This document shows positions 1 through 7,893 of a stretch of DNA of 40,582 nt, piece after piece. The DNA is taken from assembly GCA_022787085.1 (NCBI GenBank), contig JALFVE010000011.1, positions 1 to 40,582 on the forward strand, written 5' to 3'. A program made the translations under genes and the position numbers. A model generated the notes under the pieces. The model did not search any database, was not told the DNA's origin, and saw nothing but the letters and a program-made list of their open reading frames with translations. The stretch comes from Oscillospiraceae bacterium (GTDB lineage Bacteria > Bacillota > Clostridia > Oscillospirales > Ruminococcaceae). Position 1 is the first letter of the stretch. The number at the start of each line of letters is the position of its first letter.

Positions 1-170
1 GCAATATCTTCCGTAAAGTTTTGGTCTGGGGTGGGGACTTGTTAGTTTGAACGGTTTTATCTGATGCAAAACTTGTCGGCGCGGTGACAAAATATGCCAA
101 TCCGCACTAATTAACAACGTGACCTCGCCGCGGGGCGTCCCACGCAAATTCCGATTTGTCGGTGAGATGA
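1..170 (+). ncRNA. 3' part of a structured RNA of unknown identity
   Basis: No protein-coding frame is convincing here, and the stretch ends in a perfect intrinsic terminator. It can fold: TTGTTAGTT (39-47) pairs with AATTAACAA (109-117), enclosing GCGG (81-84)/CCGC (102-105). A small hairpin CAAAT-TCCG-ATTTG lies at 145-158. The 5' end is outside the window. I looked for hallmark motifs of tmRNA, RNase P RNA and SRP RNA and did not see them. The long hairpin with an internal open region is loosely like 6S RNA, but that is only a shape resemblance. It could also be the 3' UTR of an upstream gene. Confidence 0.35.
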
Positions 171-171
171 G

Positions 172-207
172 ATCCTGAGAAGAATACCGTTCTTCTCAGG
201 ATTTTTT
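172..207 (+). terminator. Intrinsic terminator
   Basis: A perfect 13-bp stem (172-184 with 190-202, loop TACCG) is followed by a run of T. It ends the transcript that enters from the left edge. Confidence 0.9.
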
Positions 208-236
208 GTGAATCAGAACAAATTTTTCAAATACGC

Positions 237-265
237 TTGACAAATTGGCACAGATGTGCTATAAT
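237..265 (+). promoter_or_regulatory. Sigma-A promoter P1 upstream of the RNase J operon
   Basis: TTGACA (237-242), a 17-nt spacer and TATAAT (260-265): a full consensus match. It lies 30 nt after the terminator of the preceding transcript and is the first of two tandem promoters. Confidence 0.8.
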
Positions 266-316
266 ATTATCGGTAAGAATTTTTTGGTGTGTATCCATAA
301 GTTTACATAATTCGTC

Positions 317-345
317 TTGACATTGACGGAAATTTGGGGTATAAT
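317..345 (+). promoter_or_regulatory. Sigma-A promoter P2 upstream of the RNase J operon
   Basis: TTGACA (317-322), a 17-nt spacer and TATAAT (340-345), exactly 80 bp downstream of P1. A start near 352 would give a leader of about 495 nt before the RNase J start codon. Confidence 0.8.
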
Positions 346-351
346 AATTTT

Positions 352-846
352 AATTATTGTGTTCGGACTTGGCGCAGGTGCTTTTTTTCGCTTGCGGCTT
401 TTGTTGAAATGAAATGTTATGACTGCCCTTGGGGGGCAAAGGAAAATGTTTATCTGCCTGTTAATATAAAAGTTGCTTTCGGCAGATGGGATCCGCTATG
501 CTGTGTTTTTTGGCGGTCAGGCGGCAGGAACAGTCGGGAACGGATAATGCAGGCTCATGGGAGCAGGCATATTTTGAGATCAGCGTTTTTTTTACGGCAG
601 GGTGCCGTATCCCGTTTTTATGCAGTCGTGCTGTATCCGCCGCTGCTCATAGGTGTATTTTTTTTCCTTTGCTATGGGTATTTTTTCACGCAGGAAGACG
701 CTTTGCTTTTTTGTCCGCACAATAAAGCCCGTCTGCACCGAGAGAGGTGACGACAGGATATTTTTTAAGCTTCTCCGTGTATATTCGGAAATATTACGGG
801 GAATAATCGCTATTATTTTTATTATATTGAAACGAGGTAAAGAAAA
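352..846 (+). other. Long untranslated leader of the RNase J operon
   Basis: About 495 nt between the second promoter and the TTG start of RNase J. The reading frames that cross it lack a ribosome binding site, are rich in Phe, Cys and Arg, and look like chance. It contains T-rich runs (about 580-600, 655-670, 685-700) and hairpins such as TACGGCA-GGG-TGCCGTA (about 591-610) and GCCC-TTGG-GGGC near 424-438. I see no known riboswitch. Post-transcriptional autoregulation would be plausible for a ribonuclease gene, but that is inference. Confidence 0.5.
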
Positions 847-3102
847 TTGGCTGAAAACCGAAACAATGAAAACGAGCCCACAGTAAACGAATACGGTGAA
901 AAGATCGCTCCCAAGACAGAAAAAAAAGACGCTGCTCCCGCTGACAGCAGACGTTCAACTAAGCGTCCCTACAATCAGCGCAGACCTATGCTCCCCCCGA
1001 GGGGAGTTTCTCCCGAAAGCTTTGACAGGCAGCTGTCCCCCGCCGTTCAGCAGGACTCAAGGGGCGACAATCGCAGCTATGAACAGCGCAGGCCCTACAA
1101 GTCCTACAACAGCAGCTCTAAACCTTATTACAGCCGTCCTTACAACAATAACAGAAGCTACGACGGCAGGCAGCAGTACGGAAGAAACAACGAGAGAAGC
1201 TATGAAAGATCTTATGACAAGCCCGCTTCCGACACGTCGGTATTTGAAAGGACTTCCTTTGAAAGAGCCTATGAGAAAAATTCCCCCAAGGCTCCCTATG
1301 AGCAGGGCAGCAGAGACAGATATCAGGGCGGCAGATACCGCAGCGGCTATGACGCTCAGTATCAGAGAAGCAGTATTTCTGCCGACGCTTCCGAAACAGA
1401 TAATTCCCGCATTTCCGATCACTCCAATCACAGGGCGGTCAAGCGCACTCCTCTGAAAATTATCCCTCTGGGCGGTCTTAATGAGATCGGCAAGAACATG
1501 ACCGTTTTTGAATGCGGTAACGATATGTTCATCGTGGACTGCGGTCTTGCCTTTCCCGACAGCGATATGCCGGGCGTTGATCTTGTTATCCCCGATTTTA
1601 CCTATGTTGAACAGAATATCTCTAAGGTCAGGGGCATTGTTATCACTCACGGTCACGAGGACCACATCGGTTCCCTTGCTTATCTTCTGAAAAAATGCAA
1701 TATTCCCGTTTATGCCACACGCCTTACCATCGGTCTTATCGAGGGCAAGCTCAAGGAACACAATCTGACAGGTCAGGCTAAGCTCAATGTTGTCTCCCCC
1801 CGTCAGACCGTTAAGATGGGCTGCATGGCTGTGGAATTTATCAGAGTCAATCACTCCATTCCCGATGCTGTGGGACTTGCTATCCACACCCCTGCGGGCA
1901 TTGTTATCCACACGGGCGATTTCAAGGTTGATTTCACTCCCATCGAGGGCGGCATTATTGATCTGGCAAGATTCGGTGAGCTTGGAAACAGAGGCGTTCT
2001 CGCTCTTATGTCCGACTCCACCAATGCCGAAAGACCCGGTCACACCGCTTCCGAACGCACTGTGGGCGAATCATTTGAAAAGTTATTTGCAAAGGCAGAG
2101 GGCAAGAGGATAATCATTGCTACCTTTGCTTCTAACATTCATCGTATCCAGCAGATAATCAACAAGGCGGTAAGCAGCGACAGAAAGGTGGCTGTTTTCG
2201 GCAGAAGTATGCTGAATGTTATTTCCACTGCCATGGAGCTGGGTTATCTGTCAGTTCCCGAGGGGGTAATTATTGATCTGGAGACTATGAACAAATATCC
2301 CCCCGAGAAGATCGTTCTTATCACCACGGGCAGTCAGGGCGAGCCTATGTCCGCTCTTACAAGAATGGCTATGAATGAGCACAGGAGCGTTACCATCACT
2401 CCTATGGACTACATTATCATCAGTGCCAATCCCATTCCCGGAAATGAAAAGTACGTTACAAAGGTGGTAAACGAGCTGCTCAAGGCGGGCGCTGAGGTCA
2501 TTTATGAATCTATGTATGACGTTCACGTTTCGGGTCACGCTTGTCAGGAGGAGATCAAGCTTATCATGTCCCTCACCCGTCCCCGCTTCTTCATTCCCGT
2601 TCACGGAGAATATAAACACCTTAAAAAGAGCGCTGCGCTGGCTTATTCCCTGGGTATCCCCGAGAGCAATGTTATCATCGGCTCTATAGGCGACGTTATT
2701 GAGACCGACGGCGTTAACATCGGCGTTACGGGCAAGGTCCAGGCGGGCAGAGTCCTTGTGGACGGTCTGGGCGTGGGCGATGTGGGCTCCATCGTTCTCA
2801 GAGACAGAAAGCACCTTGCCGAGGACGGTCTTATCGTTGTGGTCGCTACCATCGAAAGCGAGAGCGGCACCATTCTGGCAGGTCCCGACATTCTCTCCAG
2901 AGGCTTCGTTTACGTCAGGGAAAACGAGGAGATGATGGAGGCTGCAAGGGATATCCTCAGAAGAACTCTCGAAGCCTGCCTCTCAGGCGGCGTCAGAGAC
3001 TGGAACAGCATCAAATCAGGTCTCAGAGATTCTCTCAGCGACTATATCTATATGAAAACCAAGCGCAATCCTATGATACTCCCCATTATTGAGGAAATAT
3101 GA
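847..3102 (+). CDS. rnj: Ribonuclease J with long disordered N-terminus
   Basis: RNase J is a metallo-beta-lactamase/beta-CASP nuclease with 5'-to-3' exonuclease and endonuclease activity, central to mRNA decay and RNA maturation in Firmicutes. The start is TTG, set by GAGG at 834-837. The protein is 751 aa, against about 555 in Bacillus RNase J1. The excess is residues 1-200: low complexity, rich in Arg, Tyr, Ser, Asn and Gln with repeated RPY, RSY and NNR-like motifs, predicted disordered and basic. The catalytic core begins at about 202 (LKIIPLGGLNEIGKN). The metal motif HGHEDH is at 268-273, and the later motifs HTGDFK, SDSTNAE and PVHGEYKHL are present. It is the first gene of an apparent eight-gene operon. 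The core assignment is firm. Any role of the tail, such as RNA binding or condensate formation, is inference. Confidence 0.95.
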   Translation: MAENRNNENEPTVNEYGEKIAPKTEKKDAAPADSRRSTKRPYNQRRPMLPPRGVSPESFDRQLSPAVQQDSRGDNRSYEQRRPYKSYNSSSKPYYSRPYNNNRSYDGRQQYGRNNERSYERSYDKPASDTSVFERTSFERAYEKNSPKAPYEQGSRDRYQGGRYRSGYDAQYQRSSISADASETDNSRISDHSNHRAVKRTPLKIIPLGGLNEIGKNMTVFECGNDMFIVDCGLAFPDSDMPGVDLVIPDFTYVEQNISKVRGIVITHGHEDHIGSLAYLLKKCNIPVYATRLTIGLIEGKLKEHNLTGQAKLNVVSPRQTVKMGCMAVEFIRVNHSIPDAVGLAIHTPAGIVIHTGDFKVDFTPIEGGIIDLARFGELGNRGVLALMSDSTNAERPGHTASERTVGESFEKLFAKAEGKRIIIATFASNIHRIQQIINKAVSSDRKVAVFGRSMLNVISTAMELGYLSVPEGVIIDLETMNKYPPEKIVLITTGSQGEPMSALTRMAMNEHRSVTITPMDYIIISANPIPGNEKYVTKVVNELLKAGAEVIYESMYDVHVSGHACQEEIKLIMSLTRPRFFIPVHGEYKHLKKSAALAYSLGIPESNVIIGSIGDVIETDGVNIGVTGKVQAGRVLVDGLGVGDVGSIVLRDRKHLAEDGLIVVVATIESESGTILAGPDILSRGFVYVRENEEMMEAARDILRRTLEACLSGGVRDWNSIKSGLRDSLSDYIYMKTKRNPMILPIIEEI

Positions 3103-3129
3103 ATCCGAAACAAAAGGTCGTGAAATCAT

Positions 3130-5286
3130 ATGGCAGGAAACAGCAGAAATTTATTCAAGCTGGTGTCGATGCTCCTTGTGGCTGCCTCACTTTACAGTGC
3201 ATTCGGCTCGTTAAGAGGCGGTGAGGTCAGATTCTGGATATCTCTTTGTGTTACTTCACTTATCGGCATTGCTTACCTGATTCTGTTTCTGGATAACGAA
3301 AAGGAGCTTCTGAAGGCAAAAAAGGACGCTGAAGTTCCTCCTATCCCCGATGATAACTCCAAGGTTAACAGATTCTTTCTGAATAACTGCCCCTTTCCTG
3401 CTATCATCATCGACGAGGAGGGCAGGCTGCTTAAAAAAACAAGCGGCGCTTCGGAGATATTTCCCGAGTTCAGAGAGGGCGAAAAGCTTTCGGACTGCCC
3501 TGCCGCCGAACGGCTTAATTATCAGCCCGACGAGGACCAGCTGCTCAGAGATTTTGAATGGAGCCATTATTTGGTTTCCAAGCTGACCGCTCCCAACACT
3601 GAGGAAGCAGGCAAATCCTTTACTCTTTTGTGCTTTCGTGATATGAGAGAGCTGGATTCCCTGAAGGACCAGGCGGAGGACAGCAGAAATTATGTTGCAA
3701 TGCTCATTATCGACTGCTATGACGAGCTTTTCTCCAAGGTCTCCGATTCCGAAAAGGCTCAGATCACTATGAAGATCGACAAGCTCTTTGAAGGCTTTAT
3801 CGAAAGGCACAACGGACTTCTGAAAAAAATCGACGAGGATCACTATTTCGCTATTATCAGTGAAAAGGAGATCAAGGCTCTGGAGGAGGAGAAGTTTTCT
3901 TCCGTTCTGGACGAGGCTCACAAGATCACTGTTTCGGGACGCTTCCCCGTTACTGTTTCCATGGGCATCGGCAGAGGCGGCTCAAGTCTCAGGGAAAGCG
4001 AGGAGCTTGCCCGTGACGCCCTTAAAATGACTCAGGGCAGAGGCGGCGATCAGATTGCTGTCAAATACAGCAAAAATGATTCCAGATACGATTTCTACGG
4101 CGGTCAGTCCGAAAGAATGGAAAATAATTCCAAGGTCAAGACCCGTATTTTCAGCGACAATCTTATGAATCTGATCGTAGGCTCCGACAGGGTCCTGTTA
4201 ATGGGTCATGCCTTCAGCGATATGGACGCTGTGGGCGCTGCTGCCGGTTTATGCGGCGCTGTGAGAGCTATGGGCTTTGAGGCAAATGTCTGCGTCAACG
4301 AAAAAACTACCCTTGCCCGTCCTGTTATCGGCCGTCTCAGAGACAGGCTCCCCGATGAAAAGGAGCTTTTCATCTCCGAGGATGACGCTCTCAAACGAAT
4401 GACTGTGAATACTCTCCTCGTTATCGTGGACACCAATAACAGAGAAAAGCTCGACAGCAAGGCTGTTTATGCCAATGCGAACAATGTTGTCTATATCGAT
4501 CACCACAGGCAGGTCGCTACCTGCATTGACAATGCGGTCATTTCTCTGCTTGACCCCGACGCTTCATCTGCCAGCGAGATGGTTACGGAGGTCATCAGCT
4601 ATTTCTCTGCCGCAAAGGCGCTTTCCTGCTATTTTGCGGACGCTCTCCTTGCGGGAATTACCCTCGATACCAAGGATTTTGTTATGAAAACAAGGACGAG
4701 GACCTTCGAGGCGGCAGCTTATCTTAAATCTCTGGGCGCCGATCCCGTTCCCGTTAAAAAGCTGTTTGCCAATCCCCTTGAGCAGGATATACTCCGCTCA
4801 AGACTTATCGCAAACGCCGAGATCTACAGAAACTGCGCCATCACCTGCCTTGACAAGGAGCTTCCCAACATAAGGATCGCTGCTTCTCAGGCTGCCGATC
4901 AGCTTCTGAATACCGAGGGCGTTAAGGCAAGCTTCGCCATTTATTCCGGCGGCGGTGCGGCTAATATTTCCGCCCGCTCCTACGGCACTCAGAACGGCGG
5001 TACCAATGTTCAGCTGCTTATGGAAAAGCTGGGCGCCGCCCCCGGCGACGGCGGCGGTCATCTTACGGCGGCGGGTCTTTCCATGAAGGGCGTTTCAACC
5101 GAGGAGCTGTACAGCAGGCTTAAAAAGGTCCTTGACGAGTATTATGCCGATGTTCAGTCCATTGACAGCCGTCCCAAGGAGGAGCTGCACGATGAGCCTG
5201 AGCTGACCTCTGAGGCTGCGCCGTCCGATAATGCCGCTCCCTCCGATGATATCAGCCATCACAGCTATTCAAATAACAAGGAATAA
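3130..5286 (+). CDS. gdpP: Cyclic-di-AMP phosphodiesterase GdpP (DHH/DHHA1)
   Basis: A membrane-bound enzyme that hydrolyses c-di-AMP to pApA, controlling potassium and osmotic balance and wall stress in Firmicutes. It has 718 aa. Two transmembrane helices (about 8-26 and 34-55) are followed by a PAS-like region (about 80-170). A degenerate GGDEF domain (about 180-310) has the signature position replaced by DEDHY. Then come DHH (SDMDAVG with D364 and D366; DHH at 457-459) and DHHA1, whose glycine-rich GDGGGHLTAAG lies near residue 640. The tail of about 50 residues is acidic and Ser/Pro-rich. The ATG follows an AAAGG at 3114. It lies 27 nt after rnj and 5 nt before the next gene, so it is surely cotranscribed. 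The order gdpP-rplI-dnaB is a familiar Firmicutes arrangement, here interrupted by a SUFU gene. Confidence 0.95.
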   Translation: MAGNSRNLFKLVSMLLVAASLYSAFGSLRGGEVRFWISLCVTSLIGIAYLILFLDNEKELLKAKKDAEVPPIPDDNSKVNRFFLNNCPFPAIIIDEEGRLLKKTSGASEIFPEFREGEKLSDCPAAERLNYQPDEDQLLRDFEWSHYLVSKLTAPNTEEAGKSFTLLCFRDMRELDSLKDQAEDSRNYVAMLIIDCYDELFSKVSDSEKAQITMKIDKLFEGFIERHNGLLKKIDEDHYFAIISEKEIKALEEEKFSSVLDEAHKITVSGRFPVTVSMGIGRGGSSLRESEELARDALKMTQGRGGDQIAVKYSKNDSRYDFYGGQSERMENNSKVKTRIFSDNLMNLIVGSDRVLLMGHAFSDMDAVGAAAGLCGAVRAMGFEANVCVNEKTTLARPVIGRLRDRLPDEKELFISEDDALKRMTVNTLLVIVDTNNREKLDSKAVYANANNVVYIDHHRQVATCIDNAVISLLDPDASSASEMVTEVISYFSAAKALSCYFADALLAGITLDTKDFVMKTRTRTFEAAAYLKSLGADPVPVKKLFANPLEQDILRSRLIANAEIYRNCAITCLDKELPNIRIAASQAADQLLNTEGVKASFAIYSGGGAANISARSYGTQNGGTNVQLLMEKLGAAPGDGGGHLTAAGLSMKGVSTEELYSRLKKVLDEYYADVQSIDSRPKEELHDEPELTSEAAPSDNAAPSDDISHHSYSNNKE

Positions 5287-5291
5287 TTTTT

Positions 5292-6056
5292 ATGAAACTC
5301 TTATCTAAGCTGTATTTTGCCGCTGCGGGAGCTATTAAAAGACTTACGGGCAGGGTTGCTCCCACTCTTTACATGGAGGAGATAGAAAAGCATTTTGCCG
5401 ACGTTTTTGAATACCAGCCCGATGAAGCAAGAGTTTTTCACGAGCTTATGTCGGACTTCGTTCACATTGATGTGCATATCGTTCCCCCTTCCGAAAAGCG
5501 TCCCTTTTATCTCCTTTTTACCACGGGTATGAGCGATCTTCCCATGACCCTCCCCGAGGACTGCTCCTGGGATGATAAAAAGATCAACGAAAGGGCTGAG
5601 CTTTACTGCCTGCTCCCCCCAGACTGGAAATTTGACGGTTTCGCCGATGACAGGGAGGCGGGACATTATATGTGGATAATCACTGCTCTCAAGCAGGCGG
5701 CAAGATATCCCCATCAATGCGAAAGCTGTCTCGGAAGTATGCACTCCCTGCAGTTTACCGAGGATAATATTCCCTTCGCCGAAAACACCCGATTCTGCTC
5801 TGCGGTCTTCCTTCATTCGGACAGCAGGGATTTCGGAGGCAAATATGGCGACAGGCTCAATTACCTGCGCACCGAGGACGGCGCTTACATCAATCTCCTC
5901 TGCTTTATCCCCATGTACGAGGACGAGATGCATTTCAAGATCGAAAAGGGCGGCAGCGAGCTTTTCCTGCGGCTCTTCGGGGAAACTGTTACTGATTTTT
6001 CTCAGCTTATCATTGATATAAACAGAGAAAGCGTATGCATGAACAAATGCATATAA
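5292..6056 (+). CDS. Suppressor-of-fused (SUFU) domain protein
   Basis: A cytoplasmic protein of 254 aa with no signal peptide or membrane helix. It matches the SUFU-like domain by its pattern: an N-terminal helical part, then HIDVHIVPP, FYLLFTTGMSDLPM (about 75-90), RAELYCLLPPDW (about 105-117), and a long central segment ending in YINLLCFIPMYEDEM. AAGGA at 5278-5282 overlaps the end of gdpP and gives 9-nt spacing to the ATG. Bacterial SUFU proteins are often annotated as immunity-like proteins in toxin systems, but no toxin gene is adjacent, so its role is unknown. A 7-bp inverted repeat (TATGCAT/ATGCATA, 6034-6053) covers the end of the gene. The domain call is from recalled family pattern, not a search. 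Confidence 0.75.
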   Translation: MKLLSKLYFAAAGAIKRLTGRVAPTLYMEEIEKHFADVFEYQPDEARVFHELMSDFVHIDVHIVPPSEKRPFYLLFTTGMSDLPMTLPEDCSWDDKKINERAELYCLLPPDWKFDGFADDREAGHYMWIITALKQAARYPHQCESCLGSMHSLQFTEDNIPFAENTRFCSAVFLHSDSRDFGGKYGDRLNYLRTEDGAYINLLCFIPMYEDEMHFKIEKGGSELFLRLFGETVTDFSQLIIDINRESVCMNKCI

Positions 6057-6080
6057 TACTTATTTTGGAGGTTTATTACT

Positions 6081-6527
6081 ATGAAAGTCATTTTTTTACA
6101 GGACGTTAAGGGCTCTGGCAAAAAGGGCGAGGTCAAGGAGGTTTCCGACGGATACGCAAGAAATTTCCTCATAGGCAAGGGTCTTGCTGTTGAGGCTAAT
6201 GCAAAAAATATGTCAGATCTGGCAGGAAAGAAATCCTCCGAGCAGCACAAGGCTGATGTTGCAAGGCAGGAGGCTCTCGACAACGCTGCTAAGCTCAAGG
6301 GCAAAAACGTTGTTATCAAGGCTAAGGCCGGCGCAGGCGGCAAGCTCTTCGGCGCTGTTACCGCTTCCCATGTGGCTGACGCTGTTTCCGAACAGCTGGG
6401 CATTACCGTTGAAAAGAAGAAGATCGCTCTTTCTTCCGAAATAAAGGCTTTCGGCGGCTATACCGCTGAGATCAAGCTCCACTCGGGCATTTCCGAGAAG
6501 ATCACTGTGAACGTTGTTGAGGAATAA
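6081..6527 (+). CDS. rplI: Large ribosomal subunit protein bL9
   Basis: The full-length protein (148 aa) binds 23S rRNA with its N-terminal domain. The N-terminus has the bL9 signature [16 protein letters not shown]...[12 protein letters not shown] Lys/Ala-rich connecting helix spans about 45-75 and the C-terminal domain about 80-148 ([16 protein letters not shown]). TTTGGAGG at about 6065-6072 precedes the ATG. It ends 9 nt before dnaB, as in many Firmicutes. Confidence 0.97.
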   Translation: MKVIFLQDVKGSGKKGEVKEVSDGYARNFLIGKGLAVEANAKNMSDLAGKKSSEQHKADVARQEALDNAAKLKGKNVVIKAKAGAGGKLFGAVTASHVADAVSEQLGITVEKKKIALSSEIKAFGGYTAEIKLHSGISEKITVNVVEE

Positions 6528-6536
6528 GGAGCAGTC

Positions 6537-7892
6537 ATGGATTTTGACGAGATCGCAGGGCGGGAAACGCCCCACAGCGTTGAGGCTGAACAGACCATTT
6601 TAGGCGCTGTGCTTCTTGACTCGGGACTTCTGGGCACTGCCATGAACTATGTCAAGCCCGAAAGCTTCTTCGTTGAAAAGCACAAAAAGCTCTTCGCTAT
6701 CATTATCAGTCTTTTTACCCTAGGCGTCAATTCGGATATCATTACCGTTCTGAATGAGGCGGTGCAGGAGGGCATTTTCGAGGACGAGGGCTCGGGCAAG
6801 GAATATCTCGCCGCCATTATGAACGGCGTTCCCACTCTTGCCAATATCGAAAGCTACTGCAAGATAGTTGAGGAGAAATATTATCTCCGCTCCCTGATGG
6901 AGGCTGCAAAAAAAATTATCGAAAACTGCTCCGAGGGCGCTGAGCCTGCTTCGGTCATTCTCGATTCTGCCGAGCAGATGATCTATGATATCAGGCAGGG
7001 CAAGGAGATCGACGGCCTTACCAAGGTGGACGAGGTCCTTCTTGACACCTATGAGCACCTGAACCGCATTTCGGGCGTTGACAAGGAGAAATATCAGGGC
7101 GCTAAATCGGGCTACACCGATCTGGATAATGTTATCAGCGGTCTGAACAAGTCCGACCTGCTTATCCTTGCGGCACGTCCGGGTATGGGCAAGACCTCCT
7201 TTGCGCTTAACATTGCCGCTAATGTGTGCAGACATTCTGCTGAGAAGGAGGTTGTCGTTTTCTCACTGGAAATGTCAAAGGAGCAGCTCGTTACCCGTAT
7301 GCTCTCCGCTGAAAGCCTTGTGGACAGCGACCATCTTATCAAGGGCAATATTGACGACAAGGACTGGGAAAAGCTCGCTCAGGGCGCTGACAGAATGGCG
7401 GGAATGAACCTGTATCTTGACGATACTGCGGGTATTACCGTTGTGCAGATGAAGGCTAAGCTCCGCAGACTTAAAAATGTGGGGCTTGTTATCATCGACT
7501 ATCTCCAGCTTATGAATTCAAGCAAGCGTACAGATAACCGTGTTAACGAGATCTCAGACATCACAAGACAGTTAAAGCTTATGGCTAAGGAGCTTAATGT
7601 CCCAGTTATCACCCTTTCTCAGCTGTCACGTTCCGTTGAGTCCCGTCCCGACAAGAGACCTCTGCTTTCCGATCTTCGTGAATCGGGCTCTATTGAGCAG
7701 GATGCGGATATCGTTATGTTCCTCTATCGTGACGGCTATTACAACAAGGACAAGACCGAGGATATCAATTTAGCGGAATGTATCGTTGCCAAAAACCGTC
7801 ACGGCGAGACGGGCACTGTTAATCTCCGCTGGAACGGTCAGTACACCCTCTTTATCAGCGAGGACAGACGGTATACGCCGTCTGAAAGCTGA
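6537..7892 (+). CDS. dnaB: Replicative DNA helicase DnaB/DnaC
   Basis: A hexameric 5'-3' helicase of the replication fork (named dnaC in Bacillus), 451 aa, the usual length. The N-terminal DnaG-interacting domain (HSVEAEQTILGAVLLD) covers about 1-110. The RecA-type motor has Walker A ARPGMGKT with K219, the motif SLEMSKEQL, Walker B VIIDYLQLM, the LSQLSRSVESR loop and the C-terminal LRESGSIEQDADIVMFLYR. AAGGAG (6526-6531) overlaps the rplI stop and lies 5 nt before the ATG. No intein or truncation is seen. Confidence 0.97.
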   Translation: MDFDEIAGRETPHSVEAEQTILGAVLLDSGLLGTAMNYVKPESFFVEKHKKLFAIIISLFTLGVNSDIITVLNEAVQEGIFEDEGSGKEYLAAIMNGVPTLANIESYCKIVEEKYYLRSLMEAAKKIIENCSEGAEPASVILDSAEQMIYDIRQGKEIDGLTKVDEVLLDTYEHLNRISGVDKEKYQGAKSGYTDLDNVISGLNKSDLLILAARPGMGKTSFALNIAANVCRHSAEKEVVVFSLEMSKEQLVTRMLSAESLVDSDHLIKGNIDDKDWEKLAQGADRMAGMNLYLDDTAGITVVQMKAKLRRLKNVGLVIIDYLQLMNSSKRTDNRVNEISDITRQLKLMAKELNVPVITLSQLSRSVESRPDKRPLLSDLRESGSIEQDADIVMFLYRDGYYNKDKTEDINLAECIVAKNRHGETGTVNLRWNGQYTLFISEDRRYTPSES

Positions 7893-7893
7893 T

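Noticed and set aside
101-145. T-box leader
   Set aside because: CCGCGGGGCGTCCC recalls part of a T-box, but the preceding GGGTGG motif and the specifier region are missing and no aminoacyl-tRNA synthetase gene follows.
334-750. 138-codon frame in the leader before RNase J
   Set aside because: It would begin inside the -10 region of the promoter, has no ribosome binding site and an odd Phe/Cys/Arg-rich product.
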